DNA of 64,000 nucleotides from Pseudoalteromonas sp. MSK9-3 (GCF_003590335.1 NZ_MIET01000009.1:213791-277790), one strand, 5' to 3'; shown: positions 1 through 10,291, numbered from the stretch's first letter. Notes: generated from the letters alone by a model not told the origin. Numbers and translations: made by a program.

Positions 1-373
1 CCATAATTGAGAAAATGGTGCCAACTAAAGAGTTAATATCGGTATTTGATGAGCCATCTAGGGGATCAAAAGCCACGATATAATCGGCATCAGGGTTACC
101 GGCGACCGTATAATCTTCTTCTTCGGATGCGATGGCTTTGACGTATCCAGACTCCAGTAAAATGTCTTTTAGCAGTTGATTTGATAAAACATCTAACTTC
201 TTTTGAGTCTCACCCTGGATATTCTCATCCAGTGTTGAGCCCAATACGCCAGAGAGTGCGCCTTGACCAACACGAAAAGAAATTTCTTTACATGCCGCTA
301 AGATAGTACGAATAAGTGAAAGTAATTCTCTAGAGCAACCATCTTCAATTAACACCGGGGGCAGTCTACGCAT
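1..373 (-). CDS. fbp: Fructose-1,6-bisphosphatase class 1 (5' part only)
   Basis: This is the N-terminal part of a class 1 fructose-1,6-bisphosphatase, which hydrolyses fructose 1,6-bisphosphate to fructose 6-phosphate in gluconeogenesis in the cytoplasm. The reverse strand reads from an ATG at 373 into [12 protein letters not shown] and stays open for about 124 residues to the window edge. Visible hallmarks are the acidic SEEED stretch and the metal-binding [13 protein letters not shown] loop, followed by VGTIFSI, all in the order of this family. The remaining two thirds of the protein lie outside the window. No frameshift is seen in the visible part. The family call is secure; the gene cannot be checked for completeness. 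Confidence 0.95.
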   Translation of the reverse strand, partial: MRRLPPVLIEDGCSRELLSLIRTILAACKEISFRVGQGALSGVLGSTLDENIQGETQKKLDVLSNQLLKDILLESGYVKAIASEEEDYTVAGNPDADYIVAFDPLDGSSNTDINSLVGTIFSIM

Positions 374-530
374 AATTTTTGATCCTGATAACGTTTTGGT
401 TGTTGCTTATTTATGTGAGAGACAACAACAACCGCGCTGAATTTCGTCTTAAAATGGCTGAACTTTGTATACAATTTTATATACTAGGTGCATTACGACC
501 ATTAAAACCTCTAATAACAAAGGTAAGAAT

Positions 531-2960
531 ATGCAAAAGTCTAGGTTACTCCCTTATATTCTCTGCACTTTGCTAGGCGCTATGATAACTCAAGCGCACG
601 CAGCAATTAAGTCTATTGATGAGTTTACTGACAAACTTAATCACTTTCCCGGCTATTATTCATTTTTTGCCGATAACCACAGTGGCAAAATTTACTTAGA
701 TGTAGATAAGTTTAAACAGCCATTCTTATTACAGCATAGCTTGCCATACGGGGTTGGTTCAAATGATATTGGCCTAGATCGTGGGCAATTAGGCGGTACG
801 TACATGGTGCAGTTTGAACGCTTTGGTGACAAAGTGATGCTGCGAGCGCTAAATACGTATTATCAAGCAAGCTCAAACAACGCGGCCGAACAGCAAAGCG
901 TAAAAGAGGCGTTTGCGTCGAGTGTATTGCATGGTTTTAAGGTAGTGGCAGAAGACAATGACAGTGTGCTTGTCGATTACACCCCTTATTTATTGACGGA
1001 TGTACATGGTGTAAGCCGTACATTAGCGGCGCGAAAGCAAGGTAACTTTAGCTTAGATAGCGCAAGAAGTGCGGTGTTTATGCCGCGTTCAAAAGCATTT
1101 GTTGATAATACCGAGTTAGAAGCATTACTCACATTTAAAGGCAAAAACCCTGGCGAGTATGTACGTCAAGTCAGCGCAGACCCTCATGTCTTAACGGTGC
1201 ATCAGCATCACTCTTTAGTGAGGCTGCCGGATAGTAATTACACGCCTCGCAAGTTCCACCCACAGTCAGGTTTTTGGAGCATTGAACATAAAGATTACTC
1301 TGCCCCTTTGAGTGAGTCGATGTTTGTGCGCTATATTCCTCGCCACCGTTTAGCGAAAAAAGATCCGACACAGGCCGTAAGTGAGCCAGTTAAACCGATT
1401 ATTTATTATTTAGACCCTGGTGTTCCTGAGCCGGTTAAAACAGCCTTATTAGAAGGTGCGCAGTGGTGGGATGAGGCGTTTGTGGCGGCAGGCTATAAGA
1501 ATGCGTTTCAAGTAAAAATGTTGCCAGCGCATGCTGATCCTATGGATATTCGTTATAACGTGATCCAATGGGTGCATCGAGCAACGCGTGGCTGGTCATA
1601 TGGTGCTTCTGTTATTGATCCGCGAACTGGGGAGATCATTAAAGGTCACGTTACGTTAGGCTCGTTGCGTGTTCGTCAAGATATTCTTATTGCCCAAGCT
1701 TTGGCTGCGCCCTTTGTCAAAGGGGACGAAGTGACTAAAAACTTGCATGCCATGGCACTTGATCGCATTCGTCAATTAAGCGCGCATGAGATTGGTCATA
1801 CATTGGGGATTGCGCATAATTTCTCTGCTTCAGCAAAAGAACGTGCATCAGTGATGGATTACCCTCACCCATTGGTTGGCTTCGATGGCCAAGGCAAACT
1901 CGATATTACCCAAGGCTATGCCAAGGGTATGGGAGATTGGGATAAGCAAGTCGTAAAGTATGGATATAGTGACTTTGGTGCCAGCGATGAAGCGCAAGCA
2001 TTAGCAGCGATATTGGCAGATAATCGAGCGCAAGGGCTGGAGTTTATTTCCGATAGAGATGCAAGAGCACAAGGTGGTGCGCATCCAACGGCACACTTGT
2101 GGGACAACGGTAACGATCCATCCGCGGAGCTATTACGCGTACTCGATGTACGAAAGCAGGCTTTGAGTACGTTTGGGATCACTAATTTAAAACGTGGAGA
2201 AGCGTTGTCTCAGCTTGAAGAAAAGTTAGTACCATTGTACTTATTCCATCGTTTTCAGGTTGAGTCTGCGGTTAAACTAATTGGTGGGGTTGATTATGAC
2301 TATGAAGTGCGTGGTGAGCAGCCTGTAAAAGGTGCACAGGTAGTACCAAAAGCGCAGCAGCAGCAAGCATTAGCTGCCATGCTAGCAACCTTAGAGGTCA
2401 GTGCATTACAGATACCAGAATCAATATTAGCAATCTTGCCGCCTAAGGCGTACGGTGAGTCAAAGACACGTGAAAGTGTATACGGGCGCACAGGTTTAAC
2501 ATTTGATGCAATGGCATTGCCTGAAGTGTCAGTCAACCATACTTTAAAATTACTTTTCAATTCACAACGACTGAATCGAATTTCGCAGCAAGGTGCGAGA
2601 TCACCGAGTGCCTTCAGTCTAGATGATTTACTTAGCCAAACGTACAGCCACGTATTTGATAATAAAGAACAGCAGGTAATGGGTAAGAAGCTAGCGCAAC
2701 GTGTGCAGTTTTTAACCGCGAAAAAGCTGGCAGACTTGAGCATTAGCGACCAAGTAGACCCAGAAGTGCAGGCGCAGCTACGCTTTTACTTAACTCAATT
2801 AGTGGGGGATTACACGCAATCAGGGTTATTTAATGATGTTTCTAAAGGGGAGAGTGCATTTAAGCAGTTTTTATCTGAACAAGTGCAGTACTTCTTAGTA
2901 TCTGGGCAGTGGCCAGTGAATTACAAAGCAATAAAAACCCCACCGGGCTCTCCTATTTAA
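531..2960 (+). CDS. Exported zinc-dependent metalloprotease (DUF5117/DUF4953 type)
   Basis: This is a predicted secreted or periplasmic zinc metalloprotease of about 809 residues. An open frame extends upstream to 465, but the ATG at 531 follows an AAAGGTAAG ribosome binding site and opens directly into a signal peptide (MQKSRLLPYILCTLLGAM, cleavage near AHA-A). The catalytic zinc motif HEIGHTLGIAHNF lies near residues 419-431 (HExxHxxGxxH, metzincin-like). It is followed by an ASVMDYPHP segment that looks like a Met-turn. The layout fits the large DUF5117/DUF4953 zinc-protease family, whose substrates are mostly unknown. The gene stands alone, divergent from fbp and convergent with argE, with a shared bidirectional terminator downstream. 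Family is confident; substrate unknown. Confidence 0.85.
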   Translation: MQKSRLLPYILCTLLGAMITQAHAAIKSIDEFTDKLNHFPGYYSFFADNHSGKIYLDVDKFKQPFLLQHSLPYGVGSNDIGLDRGQLGGTYMVQFERFGDKVMLRALNTYYQASSNNAAEQQSVKEAFASSVLHGFKVVAEDNDSVLVDYTPYLLTDVHGVSRTLAARKQGNFSLDSARSAVFMPRSKAFVDNTELEALLTFKGKNPGEYVRQVSADPHVLTVHQHHSLVRLPDSNYTPRKFHPQSGFWSIEHKDYSAPLSESMFVRYIPRHRLAKKDPTQAVSEPVKPIIYYLDPGVPEPVKTALLEGAQWWDEAFVAAGYKNAFQVKMLPAHADPMDIRYNVIQWVHRATRGWSYGASVIDPRTGEIIKGHVTLGSLRVRQDILIAQALAAPFVKGDEVTKNLHAMALDRIRQLSAHEIGHTLGIAHNFSASAKERASVMDYPHPLVGFDGQGKLDITQGYAKGMGDWDKQVVKYGYSDFGASDEAQALAAILADNRAQGLEFISDRDARAQGGAHPTAHLWDNGNDPSAELLRVLDVRKQALSTFGITNLKRGEALSQLEEKLVPLYLFHRFQVESAVKLIGGVDYDYEVRGEQPVKGAQVVPKAQQQQALAAMLATLEVSALQIPESILAILPPKAYGESKTRESVYGRTGLTFDAMALPEVSVNHTLKLLFNSQRLNRISQQGARSPSAFSLDDLLSQTYSHVFDNKEQQVMGKKLAQRVQFLTAKKLADLSISDQVDPEVQAQLRFYLTQLVGDYTQSGLFNDVSKGESAFKQFLSEQVQYFLVSGQWPVNYKAIKTPPGSPI

Positions 2961-2992
2961 GGCGCCATTAAGAGGTAACTTCCTCAATTTAA

Positions 2993-3028
2993 AGCGCTTG
3001 TATTTCGTCAAATACAAGCGCTGTTTTA
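2993..3028. terminator. Bidirectional terminator between the metalloprotease and argE
   Basis: A perfect 13-bp inverted repeat (AGCGCTTGTATTT at 2993-3005, its complement at 3010-3022) with a 4-nt loop is followed by GTTTT on the plus strand and preceded by AATTTAAA, which reads as TTTAAATT on the minus strand. It lies between two convergent genes and can serve both. Confidence 0.85.
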
Positions 3029-3034
3029 GCGCCT

Positions 3035-4183
3035 TTATGCAAAGCAACAACTTTGAATAAGTTGGCTGATGATTTTTTTCGACGGTTCTATTTTTTCCAT
3101 TGCGAGGTATTCATCAGGCTGATGCGCTTGTTTAATTGAGCCGGGCCCCATGACTATGGTTTCGCAACCAAGTTGCTGTATAAAAGGTGCTTCAGTGCAA
3201 TAATTGACAGCGACAGCTTGTTCTTCTGATATTTTTTCTGCGAGTTTGACGAGTGCATTATCATTTGAACCACTAAAAGCGGGTATAGGCTCATGCATAT
3301 CAACAACAGATACACTGTTAGGAAACTCATCGTTAATGGGTTTAATTGCATTGAGCAGTAAGAGCTGCAGCTCTTGAATACTAAGTCCTGGCAGTGGCCG
3401 GATGTCTATATGTAACTCACAACAGCCACAAATTCTGTTGGCGTTATCACCGCCATGAATATGACCTAAGTTGAGTGTTGGGTAAGGTATTGCAAAATGC
3501 TCGATTGAATATTTATTCTTTAGTTCTTCTTTTAGTTGCAACAATTTTGCAATCACAGTGTGCATGATCTCTATGGCATTCAACCCCCGCTCAGGATCTG
3601 AGCTATGGCCAGAGCGTCCTACAATACGAATTGCTGATGTCATATGGCCTTTATGCATAAAAACCGGTGTCATATCGGTCGGTTCTCCTATGATACAGCG
3701 CGCAGGCTTTAGGGTCGGGTGTTTGGCTATTTCTTGTGCCCCCGCCATCGTGGTTTCTTCATCCGCAGTTGCAAGAATTAAGATAGGTTGGGTTTGCTTA
3801 CTGAGATCGAACTCACTTATTGCATCAATTACAAAGGCAAAAAAGCCTTTCATATCAATAGTACCTAGCCCATAAAACTTATTATCTTTGATTTCAAGAC
3901 TAAAAGGGTCTTGGCTCCATTGGCTATCATCAAATGGCACAGTGTCAGTGTGCCCCGCTAACATAAGCCCGCCTTCACCGGCGCCACGTTTAGCCAGTAA
4001 GTTGTATTTCCCAGGTGCACTCACTAATTCTGTTATCTCTATGGTAAACCCTAAATTTTCGCACCAGCTTGCCAATAAGTTGATGGTGCTGAGGTTGCTC
4101 ATATTCAGCGACTCATCTAATGCACTAATGGAAGGACTTGCGATCAATTGTGTGTACATAGATAAAAAACTGGGGTTTTGCAT
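3035..4183 (-). CDS. argE: Acetylornithine deacetylase
   Basis: ArgE removes the acetyl group from N-acetylornithine to give ornithine in the linear arginine pathway; it is a cytoplasmic M20-family metallohydrolase. The M20 hallmarks are present: GHTDTVPFD near residue 78, where the His and Asp bind metal, [11 protein letters not shown] carrying the catalytic and metal-binding glutamates, and IGEPTD further on. At 382 residues it matches the family. A longer frame from a TTG at 4195 exists, but the ATG at 4183 is preferred because a GGA lies about nine bases before it. The gene is divergent from argC, with an ARG box in the 182-bp space between them, as in E. coli argE/argCBH. ArgR repression by arginine is therefore likely. 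Confidence 0.95.
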   Translation of the reverse strand: MQNPSFLSMYTQLIASPSISALDESLNMSNLSTINLLASWCENLGFTIEITELVSAPGKYNLLAKRGAGEGGLMLAGHTDTVPFDDSQWSQDPFSLEIKDNKFYGLGTIDMKGFFAFVIDAISEFDLSKQTQPILILATADEETTMAGAQEIAKHPTLKPARCIIGEPTDMTPVFMHKGHMTSAIRIVGRSGHSSDPERGLNAIEIMHTVIAKLLQLKEELKNKYSIEHFAIPYPTLNLGHIHGGDNANRICGCCELHIDIRPLPGLSIQELQLLLLNAIKPINDEFPNSVSVVDMHEPIPAFSGSNDNALVKLAEKISEEQAVAVNYCTEAPFIQQLGCETIVMGPGSIKQAHQPDEYLAMEKIEPSKKIISQLIQSCCFA

Positions 4184-4241
4184 TATTTTTTCCAAAATAT
4201 TTATTCAAAGTAATTGCATAACAATGTAAAGGTGTTTAAGA

Positions 4242-4255
4242 TGAATATCAATTCA
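4242..4255. promoter_or_regulatory. ArgR operator (ARG box) between argE and argC
   Basis: TGAATATCAATTCA matches the core of the ARG box consensus (TGAAT, four AT-rich bases, ATTCA) with both half-sites perfect. It lies 59 bases before the argE start and 111 before the argC start, so one site could control both directions. ArgR usually binds paired boxes; a second box at the expected 21-bp spacing (around 4263-4276) is very degenerate here. Confidence 0.75.
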
Positions 4256-4365
4256 CTTTTTTAGCATAAATATATTTCAGAGGCTGGCATGCGACGATAT
4301 ACATTCACTATTTAATTCCACAGTAAGTATAAAAATGCAATTGATAATTAAGAGTAAGTAGCAAA

Positions 4366-5379
4366 ATGATGAATGTAGTGATTATTGGCGCCAGTGGATA
4401 TAGTGGCGCAGAGCTTGCCAGTTTAGTCGCCAAACACCCCCATTTCTCCCTAGAGGGTTGTTATGTGTCGGAGCAAAGTCTGGATAAAGACAAGTTATTG
4501 AGCGAGTTGTATCCAGAACACACGGGTTTGCTCGACACCCTTTTATTACCGTTAACTGAAGAGGCTTTTTCAGTTATTGAACAACAAGCGGATTATGTCT
4601 GCTTGTGTACCGATCATAAAGTAAGCGTAGAATTAGCCCCAAAATTTTTAGCTTTGGGCAAAAAGGTCTTTGATTTGTCAGGTGGATATCGTTTGGCAAA
4701 AACCAGTGACTACGATACATATTATGGCTTTGAGCATCCCTATGCGCAGTGGCTCGAACAGGCGCAATATGGCTTGGCTGAATGGTATGCTCAAGATATC
4801 GCTAATGCACAGTTAATCGCTGTGGCTGGCTGTTATCCTACAGCAGCACTGAATGCTCTCAAACCTTTAAAAGATGCCAATTTACTCACCGACGAACAAG
4901 TGATCATTAATGCCGTATCGGGTGTTACAGGGGCGGGCAGGAAAGCCAATATTGCGACGCACTTTTGTGAAGTATCGTTGGCCCCCTATGGCTTATTTAC
5001 ACATCGTCATACCCCTGAAATAGCGCAATATTTAGATCACCCCGTGTTGTTTACACCTCACTTAGGTAACTTTCCTCGCGGGATTTTAGAAACCATCTAT
5101 CTTACTTTGAAGCCGGGCACACGTAGTGAAGATATAGAGAAGGCTTATCAAGTGTTAGCGGATGAGCCGTTAATTCGCTTAAAAGGCAGCACGATCCCGA
5201 CGATTAAAGGTGTGGTTAAGCAGCCTTATGTTGATATTGGTTGGCAGCAGCAAGGTGAGCAGCTCATTGTGGTTGTTGCTATCGACAATTTACTCAAAGG
5301 CGCAGCAGGACAAGCTTTACAATGTATGAATATTGTCAATAAAAAGCCCAGCTACGTTGGCTTAAAAGGAGTGTGTTGA
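4366..5379 (+). CDS. argC: N-acetyl-gamma-glutamyl-phosphate reductase
   Basis: ArgC reduces N-acetylglutamyl phosphate to the semialdehyde with NADPH, the third step of arginine synthesis. The N-terminal nucleotide-binding motif is GASGYSGAEL at residues 8-17. The catalytic cysteine sits in VAGCYPTAALNAL (Cys156), and the substrate-site histidine is probably in FTHRHTPEI. The length of 337 residues is normal. A second ATG follows the first immediately, so the start is uncertain by one codon. It is the first gene of the argCBFGH operon, and its TGA stop overlaps the argB ATG, which suggests translational coupling. Confidence 0.96.
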   Translation: MMNVVIIGASGYSGAELASLVAKHPHFSLEGCYVSEQSLDKDKLLSELYPEHTGLLDTLLLPLTEEAFSVIEQQADYVCLCTDHKVSVELAPKFLALGKKVFDLSGGYRLAKTSDYDTYYGFEHPYAQWLEQAQYGLAEWYAQDIANAQLIAVAGCYPTAALNALKPLKDANLLTDEQVIINAVSGVTGAGRKANIATHFCEVSLAPYGLFTHRHTPEIAQYLDHPVLFTPHLGNFPRGILETIYLTLKPGTRSEDIEKAYQVLADEPLIRLKGSTIPTIKGVVKQPYVDIGWQQQGEQLIVVVAIDNLLKGAAGQALQCMNIVNKKPSYVGLKGVC

Positions 5380-6152
5380 TGAAAACCTGGGTTATCAAAG
5401 TGGGGGGCGCCGTTTTAAATACCGAGGAAGCTGCGAGCGAGTTGTTTTTAAAAATGGCCGAGATCATATCCGATTCGGAAGAAAATCAATTTGTGCTGGT
5501 ACATGGCGGTGGTGCCTTAGTTGATCGCTGGCTTAGCGATGCTGGTTTTGCGAGTGCAAAACATCAGGGATTACGGATAAGTCCTAAAGAGCAAATGCCT
5601 TATATTATTGGTGCACTTGCAGGGTGTGCTAATAAGCAGCTTATGGCGCAAGCGATTGTCGCAAATTTGCAACCTTTCGGTTGTAGTTTATATGAAGCAG
5701 GCATAACCACCACGCAAAAACTGAAAGCTTTGGCACAGGTTGGCGAGTGTGGCACTGGTGGTTACAGCGTTCTACCAGAACTACTGTCAATGGGGAAGTT
5801 ACCTGTTGTTAGCTCCATTGGTATTGGAAATGACGGGCAGTTGTTTAATGTAAATGCTGATGAAGCGGCAGCAGCCATTGCTAGTGAACTAAACGCTGAA
5901 CTGATTTTTATGACAGATGTAGAAGCCGTACTAGATGCTGAAAAAAAATCGCTGCATCAATTAGATGAACATGAAATTGAACAACTTATAGCAACAGGAG
6001 TCATCGTGGGCGGAATGGAGGTCAAAGTGAAGACCAGCCTTCGCGCAGCCCAACATTTACGACGAGGGGTGTATATCTCAAGTTGGCAAAAGCCACAAAA
6101 CCTAGCAGCCCTAGTTAATGGGGAACATGTTGGAACAAAAATTACACCTTAG
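5379..6152 (+). CDS. argB: Acetylglutamate kinase
   Basis: ArgB phosphorylates N-acetylglutamate, the second step of arginine synthesis. It shows the amino-acid-kinase hallmarks: WVIKVGGAVL at the N-terminus, FVLVHGGGALVD around residue 45, and a C-terminal GGMEVKVKTSLRAA segment. At 257 residues it is the short E. coli-like type, which as a rule is not feedback-inhibited by arginine. The frame can be read from a GTG at 5373, but the ATG at 5379 is preferred: it overlaps the argC stop (TGATG) and has an AAAAGGA site eight bases upstream. It is the second gene of the arg operon. Confidence 0.95.
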   Translation: MKTWVIKVGGAVLNTEEAASELFLKMAEIISDSEENQFVLVHGGGALVDRWLSDAGFASAKHQGLRISPKEQMPYIIGALAGCANKQLMAQAIVANLQPFGCSLYEAGITTTQKLKALAQVGECGTGGYSVLPELLSMGKLPVVSSIGIGNDGQLFNVNADEAAAAIASELNAELIFMTDVEAVLDAEKKSLHQLDEHEIEQLIATGVIVGGMEVKVKTSLRAAQHLRRGVYISSWQKPQNLAALVNGEHVGTKITP

Positions 6153-6160
6153 GAATAGTG

Positions 6161-7084
6161 ATGACGATGACACATTTTTTAACTGGCCTTGAGCTAGATA
6201 AGAGTCAAGCATTAACTTTGCTTGATTTAGCACTGAACATAAAACAGCAGCCGCAAGAATACAGCCAAGCCTTAGCTGGCCAATCTGTGGTGACTTTATT
6301 TGAAAAGCCAAGTTTACGGACCCGCTTATCATTTGATATTGGCATAAATAAATTGGGCGGACATGCTGTTTATTTAGACCAACAAAATGGCGCAATGGGT
6401 AATCGTGAGTCGGTGCAAGATTTCGCACTAAACATATCAACTTGGGCTGATTGCTTGGTGGCGCGTGTAAATCAACACAGTACACTGAAGACACTGTCTG
6501 AAAACGCCTCGATCCCAATCGTGAATAGTTTATGTGACTTATATCACCCCTGTCAGGCATTGGCTGACTTTTTAACACTCAAAGAAGTGTATGGTGATGT
6601 GAGTCAGCTTAAACTCGCTTTTATAGGTGCCGGTAATAATGTAACGCATTCATTGATGTTATTGGCTGCCACACTTGGCACTGACTTTGTGGTTGTGTGC
6701 CCCAAAGGGTATTCACCTGATGCGCAAATTGTTAAGCAGGCAGAACAAATTGCTGCAGTTAATGGTGCGTCAGTATTGATCAGTGACCGTGTGGAGGCTG
6801 CTGCGGGCTCTAATGTGTTATATGCCGATACGTGGGTGTCTATGGGGGATAGCACACCGCTTGAACAAGTAAAACAGACTTTTATGCCCTATCAAATTAA
6901 TAAAGCGTTAGTTGAGCAAACTGGCGCGAACAGTGTTTTACATTGCCAACCCGCTCACCGTGAATACGAGATCACGTCTGAAGTGATGGATGGAAAGTAT
7001 TCAAAAATAATTCAACAAGCCGAAAACCGGATGCATGCACAAAATGCACTATTGGTATCGTTGTTAAATCCAAATTATGTGTAA
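6161..7084 (+). CDS. argF: Ornithine carbamoyltransferase
   Basis: ArgF makes citrulline from ornithine and carbamoyl phosphate. The carbamoyl-phosphate motif SLRTR is at residues 51-55 and the OTCase HPCQ motif at about 129-132. The ornithine-side DTWVSMG and the C-terminal [12 protein letters not shown] are also present. One oddity is the catalytic HCLP motif, which reads HCQP (about residues 261-264). The cysteine is kept but the leucine is replaced by glutamine. The ATG at 6161 follows AGGA by six bases and is preferred over the overlapping GTG at 6158. It sits eight bases after argB in the same operon. The total of 307 residues is typical of the Shewanella/Alteromonas-type enzyme. Confidence 0.93.
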   Translation: MTMTHFLTGLELDKSQALTLLDLALNIKQQPQEYSQALAGQSVVTLFEKPSLRTRLSFDIGINKLGGHAVYLDQQNGAMGNRESVQDFALNISTWADCLVARVNQHSTLKTLSENASIPIVNSLCDLYHPCQALADFLTLKEVYGDVSQLKLAFIGAGNNVTHSLMLLAATLGTDFVVVCPKGYSPDAQIVKQAEQIAAVNGASVLISDRVEAAAGSNVLYADTWVSMGDSTPLEQVKQTFMPYQINKALVEQTGANSVLHCQPAHREYEITSEVMDGKYSKIIQQAENRMHAQNALLVSLLNPNYV

Positions 7085-7092
7085 GGAAAATC

Positions 7093-8301
7093 ATGAATAA
7101 ATTTAAAAAAATCGTACTGGCATACTCTGGCGGGTTAGACACTTCAGCAATTGTACCATGGCTAAAAGAAACTTACGGGTGTGAAGTCGTCGCATTTGTT
7201 GCTGATGTAGGTCAGGGCGACGATGAGCTTGCGGGTGTGGAAGAAAAAGCCATTACATCTGGCGCATCTGAGTGTCACATCGTCGACCTTAAAGAAGAAA
7301 TGGTCAGCGATTATATTTACCCTACCTTACAAACGGGTGCTATTTATGAAGGCACTTATTTACTCGGTACTTCGATGGCAAGACCTATCATTGCCAAAGC
7401 ACAAGTTGAAATTGCGCGCAAAGTGGGTGCTGATGCACTGTCGCATGGTTGTACTGGTAAAGGGAATGATCAAGTTCGTTTTGAAGCCTGTTTTGCTGCT
7501 TTAGCACCTGATCTTGAGGTGATTGCACCATGGCGAGAGTGGGATTTGACCAGCAGAGAGTCTTTACTCGACTACCTCGCTGAGCGTGATATTCCATGTG
7601 CTGCATCAGCCACAAAGATTTATAGTCGTGATGCCAATGCATGGCATATTTCTCATGAAGGTGGCGAGCTTGAAGATCCTTGGAATCAACCGAGTGATCA
7701 AGTATGGACTATGACAAATTCTCCTGAAGAAGCGCCGGATACCCCTGAGTTTGTTTCTGTTTCTGTCGAAAAAGGCCAAATAGTAGCTGTAAATGGCGAG
7801 CGTTATAGCCCCTACAACTGTCTGGTCCAGCTTAATAATATTGCAGCCCCTCATGGTGTTGGGCGCGTAGATATTGTCGAGAATCGTTTGGTTGGTATGA
7901 AGTCTCGTGGTTGTTATGAAACCCCAGGTGGTACGGTCATGATGGCTGCATTACAGGCGATTGATGAACTCATTTTAGATAAATCAAGTCGTAAATGGAA
8001 AGAGACACTGGGGAATGAGTTTGCACATTTAGTTTATGACGGACGTTGGTTTACACCACTAAAAGCGTCTATTTTAGCCGGTGCTGAAGCGCTTTGCGAA
8101 TTGGCAACGGGCGAGGTGGTATTGAAGCTTTATAAAGGTCAAGTACACGCCGTGCAAAAACAATCGGTCAATAGTTTATACAGTGAAGATTTTGCCACAT
8201 TTGGTGATGATGACGTTTATGACCAATCGCATGCAGAAGGGTTTATTCGATTGTTTTCGTTATCTAGCAGAATCGCAACTTTAAACAAGAAGTCTAAGTA
8301 G
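7093..8301 (+). CDS. argG: Argininosuccinate synthase
   Basis: ArgG joins citrulline and aspartate with ATP to form argininosuccinate. The N-terminal ATP pyrophosphatase P-loop AYSGGLDTS is at residues 9-17. The family signatures [13 protein letters not shown] and EGGELEDPW are both intact, and 402 residues is the normal length for the type 1 enzyme. The gene starts eight bases after the argF stop, with AAGGA before the ATG, and is the fourth gene of argCBFGH(A). Confidence 0.97.
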   Translation: MNKFKKIVLAYSGGLDTSAIVPWLKETYGCEVVAFVADVGQGDDELAGVEEKAITSGASECHIVDLKEEMVSDYIYPTLQTGAIYEGTYLLGTSMARPIIAKAQVEIARKVGADALSHGCTGKGNDQVRFEACFAALAPDLEVIAPWREWDLTSRESLLDYLAERDIPCAASATKIYSRDANAWHISHEGGELEDPWNQPSDQVWTMTNSPEEAPDTPEFVSVSVEKGQIVAVNGERYSPYNCLVQLNNIAAPHGVGRVDIVENRLVGMKSRGCYETPGGTVMMAALQAIDELILDKSSRKWKETLGNEFAHLVYDGRWFTPLKASILAGAEALCELATGEVVLKLYKGQVHAVQKQSVNSLYSEDFATFGDDDVYDQSHAEGFIRLFSLSSRIATLNKKSK

Positions 8302-8334
8302 TTGAGTTAATAGTACTGAGTTCGGAGAGTAGAG

Positions 8335-10200
8335 ATGGCATTATGGGGTGGCCGGTTTTCAACAGGCCCTGACGCTGCATTTAAACAATTTAATGATTCT
8401 CTGCCATTTGATTATCAAATGGCAGAGCAAGATATTATTGGTTCGATTGCATGGGCTGGGGCACTGAAGCAAGTAGATGTTTTATCTGATATAGAGCACC
8501 ATGAATTGGTAGTTGCGCTGCAACAGTTACTTATTGAGGTGGAGGAAAGTCCACAAAGTGTCGCGACTGCGGGGTATGAAGATATTCATTCGTATGTGGA
8601 AGCAATGCTGATTGAGAAAGTGGGTGCTCTTGCCAAAAAGTTGCATACAGGTCGCAGTCGTAATGATCAGGTCGCAACTGATTTTCGGTTATGGAGCCGC
8701 CAAACCGCAGAACAGATTTTAAGTGCTATTGGCGAATTGAAAGCGGAATTTATTGCCACTGCTGAGCGTGAGTTAGGAACCATTTTACCAGGCTACACGC
8801 ATTTACAGCGAGCTCAACCGGTACTCTTTAGTCATTGGTGCATGGCCTACGTAGAGATGTTAGAGCGCGATGAATCGCGTTTGACAGATGCAATCAAACG
8901 TTTAAATGTTTGCCCTCTTGGCAGTGGTGCGTTAGCAGGTACCGCGTACCCAATTGATCGCAATGCGCTTGCGAGCGAACTCGGCTTCAGTGAGGCATCA
9001 CGCAATAGCCTGGATGCAGTTTCTGACAGGGATTTTGTGGTTGAATTATTAAGCTGTGCGAGTATTTCTATGATCCATTTATCTCGTTTTGCCGAGGATT
9101 TAATTTTTTATAACTCCGGCGAAGCAGGGTTCATAGAGCTTGCAGATAATGTTACATCGGGTTCTTCATTAATGCCGCAGAAGAAAAACCCAGATGCCCT
9201 TGAATTGATCCGAGGTAAAACAGGGCGTGTGTTTGGTGCATTTAGTGCCATGATGATGACCCTAAAAGCGTTACCTCTTGCTTATAATAAAGATATGCAA
9301 GAAGACAAAGAAGGGCTGTTTGATGCCATGCCAACGTGGTTAGCATGCATTCATATGGCGCAAGCGTGTTTAAAAGGCTTAAAGGTGAACGCTGAACGTA
9401 CTTTATCTGCAGCCCAAGGTGGACACGCTAATGCAACCGAGCTTGCTGATTATTTAGTTGCGAAGGGGATCCCTTTTCGAGAAGGACACCACATTGTTGG
9501 CCAGTTAGTACAGATTGCGATTGAAAAGCAAGTAAATCTAGAGCAACTGGCGCTAGATGAGTTTAAAGCTGTATGCAGTGTGATAGAAGAAGATGTATAT
9601 CCTGTTTTAGAAATTGACGCATGTATTGCCGCCCGGCAAGCATTAGGTGGCACATCTTTGCCGCAAGTAAGTGGTGCGATTAAGACAGCGAAAAAAAAAC
9701 GCCAAATTACGGTAAGGGACGCAACCTTAAATGATGTCGAGGCAATCGCGGGTCTAGTGCAGTATTGGGCCAAAGTGGGTGAGAATTTACCTCGGGCAAA
9801 AAGTGACATGGTGCACTCTATTAATGAGTTTGCAGTCACAGAAGTCGACGGCAAAGTCACAGGCTGTGCCTCTTTGTATATTTATGATACAGGGTTAGCG
9901 GAGATCCGTTCATTAGGGATAAATCCTGAGGTGAGTGCAAAGGGGCAAGGGCAGCAACTGGTTGATTATTTGTTGTGTAAAGCGAAAAGGTTAGCGCTTC
10001 ATCGGATCATAGTGTTAACTAGAGTGCCAGGTTTTTTTACAAAGCAGGGGTTTACTGACTGCACTAAAGAGAGTTTACCTGAAAAGGTAATGAAAGATTG
10101 TGAATTGTGTTTAAGAAAAGACAATTGTGATGAGGTGGCAATGGAGTATATGTTAACCTCTAAAGCTAGTAATTTCATATCTTGTCGGTATGTTGCGTAG
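8335..10200 (+). CDS. argH: Argininosuccinate lyase fused to an N-acetylglutamate synthase-type GNAT domain
   Basis: The N-terminal part (about residues 1-455) is argininosuccinate lyase, which releases arginine and fumarate. It begins MALWGGRFS and carries [12 protein letters not shown], the catalytic-loop signature [12 protein letters not shown] and [11 protein letters not shown]. Residues from about 456 to 600 form a GNAT acetyltransferase ([14 protein letters not shown], then [20 protein letters not shown] binding acetyl-CoA) that resembles the catalytic domain of ArgA. Such ArgH(A) fusions are known in Moritella, Pseudoalteromonas and relatives, where the extra domain supplies acetylglutamate. 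The junction is a run of nine A residues (9691-9699) encoding three lysines; slippage there would end translation within a dozen codons and leave a normal-length lyase. It is the last gene of the arg operon. Confidence 0.95.
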   Translation: MALWGGRFSTGPDAAFKQFNDSLPFDYQMAEQDIIGSIAWAGALKQVDVLSDIEHHELVVALQQLLIEVEESPQSVATAGYEDIHSYVEAMLIEKVGALAKKLHTGRSRNDQVATDFRLWSRQTAEQILSAIGELKAEFIATAERELGTILPGYTHLQRAQPVLFSHWCMAYVEMLERDESRLTDAIKRLNVCPLGSGALAGTAYPIDRNALASELGFSEASRNSLDAVSDRDFVVELLSCASISMIHLSRFAEDLIFYNSGEAGFIELADNVTSGSSLMPQKKNPDALELIRGKTGRVFGAFSAMMMTLKALPLAYNKDMQEDKEGLFDAMPTWLACIHMAQACLKGLKVNAERTLSAAQGGHANATELADYLVAKGIPFREGHHIVGQLVQIAIEKQVNLEQLALDEFKAVCSVIEEDVYPVLEIDACIAARQALGGTSLPQVSGAIKTAKKKRQITVRDATLNDVEAIAGLVQYWAKVGENLPRAKSDMVHSINEFAVTEVDGKVTGCASLYIYDTGLAEIRSLGINPEVSAKGQGQQLVDYLLCKAKRLALHRIIVLTRVPGFFTKQGFTDCTKESLPEKVMKDCELCLRKDNCDEVAMEYMLTSKASNFISCRYVA

Positions 10201-10228
10201 CTAAAGTAATTGTAAGTTATATAGTATT

Positions 10229-10260
10229 ATACCATTTATCGGTATTGTTTTTTGCTTTTT
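10229..10260 (+). terminator. Probable terminator of the arg operon
   Basis: ATACC (10229-10233) pairs with GGTAT (10241-10245) around a 7-nt loop, and a T-rich tract TGTTTTTTGCTTTTT follows. The stem is short, so efficiency is uncertain, but the position 29 bases after argH(A) fits. Confidence 0.5.
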
Positions 10261-10262
10261 AA

Positions 10263-10291
10263 CCAAAGTGTTAATTTTTTTAACATTTTGG
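10263..10291. repeat. 12-bp stem-loop upstream of the small peptide gene
   Basis: CCAAAGTGTTAA (10263-10274) is complementary to TTAACATTTTGG (10280-10291) apart from one G-U pair, with five T residues in the loop. It is not followed by a T-run, so it is less likely a simple terminator. It may be an operator or a regulatory RNA structure for the peptide operon downstream. Confidence 0.5.

Noticed and set aside
379..576. Plus-strand frame of 65 codons before the metalloprotease
   Set aside because: It overlaps the metalloprotease start and its signal peptide in another frame and has no ribosome binding site.
4263..4276. Second ARG box at the standard spacing from the first
   Set aside because: Only about half of the conserved positions match; not reported as a separate site.
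7223..7504. Plus-strand frame inside argG
   Set aside because: Shadow of the argG coding sequence; the argG frame carries all synthase motifs.
9450..9860. Minus-strand frame across the ArgH/GNAT junction
   Set aside because: Antisense shadow of a well-conserved fused enzyme, without start signals.
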